This document shows positions 1-10,200 of a stretch of 64,000 nt of DNA, piece after piece (position 1 is the first letter of the stretch; every line of letters starts with the position of its first letter). A program made the translations under genes and the position numbers. Location: contig RPFO01000068.1 of NCBI GenBank assembly GCA_009746045.1, positions 49,088 to 113,087 of the forward strand, written 5' to 3'. Below the pieces are notes generated by a model. It had not been told where the DNA came from. It saw only the letters and a program-made list of their open reading frames with translations, and made no database searches. Source of the stretch: Mesostigma viride. Taxonomy: Eukaryota > Streptophyta > Mesostigmatophyceae > Mesostigmatales > Mesostigmataceae.

Positions 1-155
1 GGGGGTCATGCGACAACAAGGGAGGTCGTGAAAGGGGGGTCATGCGACAACAAGGGAGGTCGTGAAAGGGGGGTCATGCGACAACAAGGGAGGTCGTGAA
101 ACGGGGGTCATGCGACAACAAGGGAGGTCGTGAAAGGGGGGTCATGCGACAACAT
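1..155. repeat. 34-bp tandem repeat
   Basis: About 4.6 near-identical units with the core GGGTCATGCGACAACAAGG recur every 34 bases; the repeated T of GGGTC falls at 6, 40, 74, 108 and 142. The array starts at or before the window edge. It probably lies in the 3' part of the aminopeptidase gene, in an intron or beyond it. No coding signal is seen. Confidence 0.9.
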
Positions 156-1136
156 ATGTTAGCAGAGGGTGTATTGCGGGAGAGGGTGAAGTGTGGTATC
201 CCATTTTGGGGGTGCAGTGCATTCGCAATGTCCGCAAACATGTGGGGCTGAAACAGAGGGTGCGAAAATGGAGAAGAGGACGCCCGTGGGCGCATGGGTT
301 CTTGCAACACAGGCGCACAGTCGCACAGAGAGGCACACCAGCAACTCTGTAACTATACAAAACACAGGAGAGATGTAACGGACAGGCCCCTCACATGCGG
401 CACAGGAACCGTTGCGTCTGGCTACGTAGGCGAGGTCATGGGCGACACGTGGCCATGTATGAAAAGCACAAGCACCAACAGAAGAGCTGCAGAAGAAGGG
501 TATCCGGTACCACCGTGCTGACTCGCAATACAACACATCATGTTAGTGTGACGTCTCTTTCTTAGGATATTGGCTTTCTTTTGCGTGTCTGTACCTGTGA
601 AGCATGCATGCACTCATGCTAAACACGGTATAGCGTAGTAGCTGCTGTAACTAGCAAACAAATGTCTAGTCCCGTGGAGAAATTTTCTGTGATACACCAA
701 ACATTAGGAGGAGCACTATGACCAGGAATAGACTTGGGCTAGCCTATTCTATCATCAAAATAAGAATACCACGAAAACTTTCGCAGCTATGGCGTCTACA
801 CGGGGCCATCCATTCGCGCTGCTCGCAGCAGCCACAGACGGAGATGCGCACATCAAGGGTAGAGGCTGCTGTAGAGACGGCCCCTGGCAGAAGCCCTAGC
901 GTCGCAGGGTCCCAGCACCCTGTGCGCAAACTGGCTGGGCACTCACACAAATTCCACGACGCACTTTTATAAATACGCACAGATCGATCTAGAAGAAGCA
1001 CAGCTTCATCACAGCTTCATCACTTAGCTGACACCAAGAGATAATGATCACAAGTCCAGCACAGAAGCTTGGCTGGTGACGTTGGGCGGTAGCTAACAAA
1101 AGGGAGGGAGCACATTACAGGAAAAGCACGCCTCAC
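156..1136. other. Probable intron, no recognisable gene
   Basis: This lies downstream, on the minus strand, of the leftmost aminopeptidase exon, which ends in mid-codon at a GTGAGG donor. I looked for the next expected exon, with the S-A-D-M-A-H-type metal-site segment, and did not find it, so the gene must continue left of position 1. Short open frames here look random. Confidence 0.5.
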
Positions 1137-1254
1137 CCAGGAAGCTCTTCCGGAGCGCCCTCTGCAGCACGCCCTCCCCCACCTCCTTGTCCCGCTCGGC
1201 AAAGAGGGTCGTCAGCCGCGTGATGGTATCCAACAGGATCGGGGCGCCTGCACC
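1137..1254 (-). CDS. Aspartyl aminopeptidase exon after the DHEEVGS exon
   Basis: It reads [20 protein letters not shown], then a charged stretch ending in RALRKSFL plus one base. It matches the M18 segment between the E-V-G-S-x-S-A motif and the next metal-binding Asp. The acceptor is CTGGCAG and the donor is GTGAGG. Its length of 118 bases starts in phase 0 and ends in phase 1, as the family sequence requires. Confidence 0.85.
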
Positions 1255-4200
1255 CTGCCAGGGTGAGTAGACAAGAACAAGTGTTTGAACAGCCGCAAAG
1301 ATCCCAGTGCAAACACGACAGAAGGGGTATAAGACAGCCAGTCGATGCCTGCGTTTCTTGTGAATTCAAAGTAGGCAGCCGATACTACCCCCGACATGAA
1401 CACAGCACCCATTAGCGTACAACCACCCGACACGAACACAGCACCCACTAGCGTACAACCACCCGACATGAACACAGCACCCACTAGCGTACAACCACCC
1501 GACATGAACACAGCACCCACTAGCGTACAACCACCCGACACGAACACAGCAGCCACTAGCGTACAACCACCCGACATGAACACAGCACCCACTAGTGTAC
1601 AACCACCCGACACGAACACAGCACCCACTAGCGTACAACCACCCGACACGAACACAGCACCCACTAGCGTACAACCACCCGACATGAACACAGCACCCAC
1701 TAGCGTACAACCACCCGACACGAACACAGCACCCACTAGCGTACAACCACCCGACACGAACACAGCACCCACTAGCGTACAACCACCCGACATGAACACA
1801 GCACCCACTAGCGTACAACCACCCGACATGAACACAGCACCCACTAGCGTACAACCACCCGACATGAACACAGCACCCACTAGCGTACAACCACCCGACA
1901 CAGCACCCACTAGCGTACAACCACCCGACACGAACACAGCACCCACTAGCGTACAACCACCCGACATGAACACAGCACCCACTAGCGTACAACCACCCGA
2001 CATGAACCCAGCAGCCACTAGCGTACAACCACCCGACATGAACACAGCACCCACTAGCGTACAACCACCCGACACGAACACAGCACCCACTAGCGTACAA
2101 CCACCCGACACAGCACCCACTAGCGTACAACCACCCGACATGAACACAGCAGCCACTAGTATACAACCACCCGACATGAACACAGCACCCACTAGCGTAC
2201 AACCACCCGACATGAACACAGCACCCACTAGTGTACAACCACCCGACATGAACACAGCACCCACTAGTGTACAACCACCCGACATGAACACAGCAGCCAC
2301 TAGCGTACAACCACCCGACATGAACACAGCAGCACCACTAGTATACAACCACCCGACACGAACACAGCACCCACTAGCGTACAACCACCCGACATGAACA
2401 CAGCACCCACTAGCGTACAACCACCCGACATGAACACAGCACCCACTAGCGTACAACCACCCGACATGAACACAGCACCCACTAGTGTACAACCACCCGA
2501 CATGAACACAGCGCCCACTAGCGTACAACCACCCGACATGAACACAGCACCCACTAGCGTACAACCACCCGACACGAACACAGCACCCACTAGCGTACAA
2601 CCACCCGACACGAACCCAGCACCCACTAGCGTACAACCACCCGACAGCACCCACTAGCGTACAACCACCCGACATGAACACAGCAGCCACTAGCGTACAA
2701 CCACCCGACACGAACACAGCACCCACTAGCGTACAACCACCCGACATGAACACAGCACCCACTAGCGTACAACCACCCGACATGAACACAGCACCCACTA
2801 GCGTACAACCACCCGACACGAACACAGCACCCACTAGCGTACAACCACCCGACACGAACACAGCACCCACTAGCGTACAACCACCCGACACGAACACAGC
2901 AGCCACTAGCGTACAACCACCCGACACGAACACAGCACCCACTAGCGTACAACCACCCGACACGAACCCAGCACCCACTAGCGTACAACCACCCGACAGC
3001 ACCCACTAGCGTACAACCACCCGACATGAACACAGCAGCCACTAGCGTACAACCACCCGACACGAACACAGCACCCACTAGCGTACAACCACCCGACACG
3101 AACACAGCACCCACTAGCGTACAACCACCCGACATGAACACAGCACCCACTAGCGTACAACCACCCGACACGAACACAGCACCCACTAGCGTACAACCAC
3201 CCGACACGAACACAGCACCCACTAGCGTACAACCACCCGACACGAACACAGCAGCCACTAGCGTACAACCACCCGACATGAACACAGCACCCACTAGCGT
3301 ACAACCACCCGACATGAACACAGCACCCACTAGCGTACAACCACCCGACATGAACACAGCACCCACTAGCGTACAACCACCCGACACAGCACCCACTAGC
3401 GTACAACCACCCGACATGAACACAGCACCCACTAGCGTACAACCACCCGACATGAACACAGCACCCACTAGCGTACAACCACCCGACACAGCACCCACTA
3501 GCGTACAACCACCCGACATGAACACAGCACCCACTAGCGTACAACCACCCGACATGAACACAGCACCCACTAGCGTACAACCACCCGACATGAACACAGC
3601 ACCCATTAGCGTACAACCACCCGACAGCACCCACTAGCGTACAACCACCCGACATGAACACAGCACCCACTAGCGTACAACCACCCGACATGAACACAGC
3701 ACCCACTAGCGTACAACCACCCGACATGAACACAGCACCCACTAGCGTACAACCACCCGACATGAACACAGCACCCACTAGAGTACAACCACCCGACATG
3801 AACACAGCACCCACTAGTGTACAACCACCCGACATGAACACAGCACCCACTAGCGTACAACCACCCGACATGAACACAGCACCCACTAGCGTACAACCAC
3901 CCGACATGAACACAGCACCCACTAGTGTACAACCACCCGACAGCACCCACTAGCGTACAACCACCCGACATGAACACAGCACCCACTAGCGTACAACCAC
4001 CCGACATGAACACAGCACCCACTAGTGTACAACCACCCGACATGAACACAGCACCCACTAGCGTACAACCACCCGACACGAACACAGCAGCCACTAGCGT
4101 ACAACCACCCGACATGAACACAGCACCCACTAGCGTACAACCACCCGACATGAACACAGCACCCACTAGCGTACAACCACCCGACATGAACACAGCACCC

Positions 4201-7200
4201 ACTAGCGTACAACCACCCGACACAGCACCCACTAGCGTACAACCACCCGACATGAACACAGCACCCACTAGCGTACAACCACCCGACACGAACACAGCAC
4301 CCACTAGCGTACAACCACCCGCCATGAACACAGCACCCACTAGCGTACAACCACCCGACATGAACACAGCACCCACTAGCGTACAACCACCCGACATGAA
4401 CACAGCAGCCACTAGCGTACAACCACCCGACATGAACACAGCACCCACTAGCGTACAACCACCCGACATGAACACAGCACCCACTAGCGTACAACCACCC
4501 GACATGAACACAGCACCCACTAGCGTACAACCACCCGACATGAACACAGCACCCATTAGCGTACAACCACCCGACATGAACACAGCACCCACTAGCGTAC
4601 AACCACCCGACACAGCACCCACTAGCGTACAACCACCCGACACGAACACAGCACCCACTAGCGTACAACCACCCGACATGAACACAGCACCCACTAGCGT
4701 ACAACCACCCGACATGAACACAGCAGCCACTAGCGTACAACCACCCGACATGAACACAGCACCCACTAGCGTACAACCACCCGACACGAACACAGCACCC
4801 ACTAGCGTACAACCACCCGACATGAACACAGCAGCAGCGTACTAGTGCACAACCACCATGACAAACATTTACCCCTGCCGAGTTGGATCCGACCTCTTCA
4901 TCATCTAACAGCCACACCACGCGGTTGAGGTATACTACTGTACATGCAGTGGTGCTTTACTGCTGTCAGGGGAAAAGGCCATACCTCTGCCGAGTTGGAC
5001 CCGACCTCCTCGTGGTCAAACAGGCACACCATGCGGCACGACTCCTCGTCATCCCCCCCTGGGATGGCACCATCTCCCCCATTTGCGCCCGAGGTGGTGT
5101 CCACTAGCGCCCGCAACGCCGCGTACGAGCTGGCGAGGTTGTCGAGCCGGCCCGAGAAGATGAACTCCTGGAACGCACCCCCCAGGGCGCTGGGCTGCAC
5201 GTCGCACACGTTGAGCTCAAAGTCGACGATGTCCTCGGGCGCGCAGTCGAGCTCGTGCGCCAGCAGCTGGTTGTGATGGGGTGGGTGGGTGGGCGGGCAG
5301 CATTTATTATTGGGGGGGCGATGGACCACGTTTGGTGTGGTTGGTGAGATCACATCTGGTTGTGCGAGGGTGGGGGTGGCGGGGACAAGGTTTAGTGGGC
5401 GGGTGGGTGGGTGGGTGGGGGGGGGTGGGGGGGGGGGGCGGGAAGGGGGGGCGACGCCGTGGTGTGTGTATAAAAAATCTCAAGTGGTTGCAAGCATGTT
5501 TGGTGGGCGAGCATCAGAAAACTGGTGGAAGGATAGAAGGACAGGAAATGGGGCAAGCAAACTGGCCCAGGTCTTGTGGCCAGCAGCCCAGCTGGAGGGA
5601 TGAGCGTTTGTTTGGATCGCGGCTCATCTCGTCTGCCCTTGCATGCGCAACAGCAAGCCAGTGAGCGCAGCTCTCCTCCAGCACACAAGAGAAATGAAGG
5701 GGATGGACCAGTAGGAGTGCAGGCAAGTGCCGAGGAGATATGTGGCACAGCATGGTGACTGCCAGCAGGCAGGATCCCACCGCGCGGTTGAACCCTAAAC
5801 AGATCCGGTCATGGTGGGGGGGCGTCCAGAGAACTTGTTCGCTGTTGGGGTGCAAATGTCCGGACATTGTCCATGCACTTGCTTCCATCCTACGTTGATA
5901 TATTCGCACACAGCCTATCGCACGTAGCCTATCTCACATAACCATTGATAGATTCGCACATTAGGTTCGCACATGGCCTGTGATCCGGGGGCCCATGTGG
6001 TGCCCTTCGTTCCAGTCTCACTCGATCCGGCGCTCCGCCGTCCTTGATCGCGATTGGCCCTGGGTGCTCTGGGCACCCACCCTGCAGGGAGCCTGGAGAT
6101 GCCCCCTTCCATGCAAGGCCACTTTCTCAGAATGACTTTCGCAAATCCACCACATGTTATTAGGCAAGGGCTACCTGGCCAGGGCTCACCGTGAGCAGCA
6201 CCATACTGGCCTCCCCACACTAAGTTACGCCGGTACCAGGCCGTCACTCACCCCCACGGTGAGCAGCATGCAGTGCTCGTTCACACTCACTCGATACATC
6301 CTGAACAGGCCAACCCCACGGCGCGCCTCCCACCTTGAGCAGTACTGGGTGGTGCGGCGGTTTCTTGCTCCTGGCCCCCTTCTTCTTGGGAGGTGCCTCC
6401 GCTCCTGCGCCCCCAGCCGTCCCCGCAGCACCCCCCTGCGCCGCTGCTGGCGAAATGCTGGGCTCCGCCCCCTGGTCCAGTTCCTCCTCGATCAGCGTGG
6501 CCAGCACGGGCGCGAGGTGGGTCTCCATGTTGGGCTTAAAGCCGGCCTCGTTGACCGTGCTGCATTTGGGTTTACATCGGTGTATTGGTGGTTTGGAGCA
6601 GGAACATATTTGCAAGGATGTTTTTGGTGTAGCCGGTGGGGTGGGTTAAGGGACCCGGAAAAAGCCGGCCTCGTCGACCGCGCAGACAGTCCACGAAGGT
6701 GCCGTCGACAGCAGGAGAAGGGGGAGGTTGGGGGGGCGGGGCAGTTGGGTTTGGATTTGGATGGGGGCAGGGAGAAGGAGGTATGTATGTGTGTCTTAGA
6801 GTGGAGGTTTTTTGGGAGACAAATGTACAGGTCAAGGGAAAGGACCAAGGTGCATCGAGGGTGGGGCATGGTCGGGGGGGGGAGATGCGTATTGAGGGGG
6901 GGGGCCATGTACACACCGGTGGCGGGCAGGACAAAACACGCATGAATCACGCTGCCTGTCATGCTGACCGTGACAGGCTGATGCTACCTACCCGCCATTA
7001 CAAACCACGCGGGCGCTGGTTGATGCCTAACGAGCTTCCCTATCCAGACGTGACACTACCATAACAAACAACTCGTTAGTAGGGCATAGTGCGTCAACCA
7101 TCTGGGTAGCTGCCAAAAGCATGGAGAGGCCCAGGCTGTTCCCGATGGAGATGCCCAGCACCGCGGCACAGCCGCGGCAAACAACAGATCGCTAGCCACA

Positions 7201-10200
7201 ATTCGTGGCCACATTTATAGTAAACAAAAGCATAGCCAGCAGCAGCCAACCGCTGTTGACTCATCGGCCCAGGTGGCACACGCCTACCACCACTACCAGC
7301 AAGGGCATGCACACGAGTGGGCGTGCAATCTCCACCAGCTGAGTCATGCAACACACTAGTGTACCAGGTCGTACATACAAGCCGCACACGCACCGGTCCA
7401 GGTGGATAGCCAGTGAGGGGATGCGCATGACCGGGCGCGCGATCTTGACCAGTCGGTGGCTCCACTGCTGGCCCCCACCGCTGGCGCCCCCCTGCTTGAC
7501 CAGCACGCGCCCCGCCACGCTTAGGTCCCGGTCGAACCAGGTGTACCACAGCCCGCCGCCGTACGTCTGCACGCCCACGCCGATGTAGTCGCCCTGATGA
7601 TCGGACCGGTGGCGCGCAAACAGGCATCGAGACAGTGCATTGAGGCTACATGGCGGGACCCTTTGGGGCCCCTTTCGGGCATCACGCGGCATGCGGCACG
7701 CGGCCTCGTAAGGCAACCGCTTCGTTGGCTTGCGATAATGCTGGGCATCGGCACGCATGCTAGCGTGATGGTAGCCTCCGTAGGTGGAAGGTGAACCCGC
7801 ATCAAGGCTGCAGAAAGTGCTGGAATCCGTCCATAAAGTGGCAGACTTGAGCAAGTGGCAGAATATATTTGGGCTTCTCAGACCCCGCTGAAGCGCTCCA
7901 GAAGTATTCGACAGTTTATATACTTATCTTATCTGGATTTAATTTATATACTTATCTTATCTGGATTTAATTTATATACTTATCTCATCTGGACTTTCAA
8001 ATTTGTTTGGACGTCGAAGACCCCGCTGAACAGCTTTATAAGTAAGCCATAAGGTATTCCGTACAAAAGCTGGGAGTTTTCGCACCCACCGGGTTCTGTG
8101 TCGGCCGCCTCTACTGCACAGCCACACCACTACACAACCCTGGTATGGGACGAGAGCCATGCGAAGAGTTGGCACGGTCAGTCCCCCTTGAGCAAGAAAA
8201 GGGCATGTCACCATGACCTTGACCAACAGGCTGCGTGGTGACACGGCCACACAAACTGGAGCTTACCTTTGAATTGGGAGGAGGCGGGCTTGTGCCTCTC
8301 ACCCGCCCACCTTTCTGTACGGCGGATGAACGACCCATTTGTGGTGCCGCCGTACCTTGACGAGGGAGGAGACAGGCTTGAGCTTGGGGCACGGGCTGTC
8401 AGTGTGGGCGGCGATGATGTTGAAACCGTTGCCCGCTTTGAACCTGCGCACCGGACAAGCGGTCAGCGAGACAGACAAGGGTCATGGAGTGAGGTCAGGG
8501 ATGAAAGGAAGGCAGAGGGGGGTGGCAGGGTGCGCGCAAGGCCAGGGATGCGTGGGGGGGGCGTTGGCCCCCTGGAACGCGAGTCACCGCATGACGAGTG
8601 GGGAGTATCGTTCGTTGTTTGCATCTCATAAGTTTGTGTGTTCAACAGCATTTGGGTTTTTGTTTTACTTTCCATTTTTTTCCCCGCCATCCATAGCCAA
8701 TGTGTTTCCATGATTTTCACAATTTGCCTGAGAGTGCTGCTTGCTAAAGCAAACATTTTTCACTGGACTGAGCCATGTTTGTCACCTAATGAATGCATTG
8801 ATGCTGCTCCTGTGCAATCATCGTCTCTACTGGAACCCCCAAGGCATTCCAAAGGCTCGCTTCCGCCTGAGTGCAAACACACACATAAGCGTGGCATGCA
8901 TGTTGCGATGGGATGAAGCAGCCACCCATTATGCATCCGGAACTAGTATTGCCACTGGAGGGGTCCACCCCCTGCCAAGTGCGAGTACAGCGATGGTAGA
9001 CGCGTTAGGGTGGGACGAGCGAGCGAGGGATGCGTGAACACACAAGCGAGGGAGCGCGGATAGGGAGCAGCGAGCGAGGGATGCGTGAACACACGAGCGA
9101 GGGAGCGCGGATAGGGAACAGCGAGCGAGGGATGCGTGAACACACAAGCGAGGGAGCGCGGATAGGGAACAGCGAAATGAGGTTGCATTAGATCGTGCTG
9201 CTAAGGCGCCCACCTGCTGCCCAGCGCGAGCGCGGACAGGGTTCCGCGTTTCGAGGGACAAGACAGCCCCACGCAAGCGGTCACGCGCGCAGTTTGGCCG
9301 GCGTCCAACTATGACGATAACCTGTATAACCATATATAGCGTTCCATTACTCGCCTGCTGCCGAGTGCGAACGCGACAATGGTGGACATGTTGCGCGTGA
9401 AGAAGTACTTGCCGCCGGCACGCACGTCCCAGGGCGCCGACTCGGATAGCGGCTGGTAGCCGGCACGCAGCAGCAGCTGCTTGGCCTCGTCTGTTGCGGG
9501 TGCGGTGATAGCATTGAGGGCAACCGCGGCAGAGGGCGACGAGGGTGGGCATGTGGTGAGACATGATATGATGTGGGTGAGCTAGAGGGTATGATAAAGT
9601 GACCGTAACACTAGCACGCCCACGCCCTCGTGCACCAATGAGCTATGTATGCCATGGTGTACGGTCGCCTGCTACCGCAGGTTGTCGCCTGTACATATGA
9701 GTCCCATTCCTACCTCTGGCCTTGGGACGATGGAGTGGCCTCAGACCAATCCCCTCACCCAATCCCCTCACACCATCCCCTCACCGCACCACCTTGCATC
9801 GCATCACGTCACCACATCACCTGTTCTTGCGCTTCATGAGGTATTCTTGCGCCGGCACTAATTGCCAGACGCTCCCATGCAGTGAGGGATTTAGTTGAGC
9901 TGGGGCTTGCTTTACAATGCCTGGGGCTCGGCTTCCCATGAACGAAGGAAGAAAGGAAGGAGAGGGCATGAGAGAAGGCCATGAGACAAGGCCAATTCCT
10001 TCCGAATTATAAGGAATAAAGTCCTGCCCCTTGCTTGTTGTGTATCAATTAGGGATGGCAGGTCAACGAATGGAACCCCATGACTGCCTCAAGAAGAGGG
10101 AGGGAGGGAGGGAGGGAGGGAGGGAGGGAGGAGGGAGGGAGGGAGGGAGGGAGGGAGGAGGGAGGGAGGGAGGGAGGGAGGGAGGGAGGGAGGGAGGGAG

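Noticed and set aside
1-155. Possible CRISPR array
   Set aside because: The 34-bp units are contiguous without variable spacers; it is a simple tandem repeat in a eukaryotic genome.
1212-4845. Long open frames of up to ~600 residues on both strands
   Set aside because: They are products of the 36-bp repeat period and lie between two confirmed exons of one gene.
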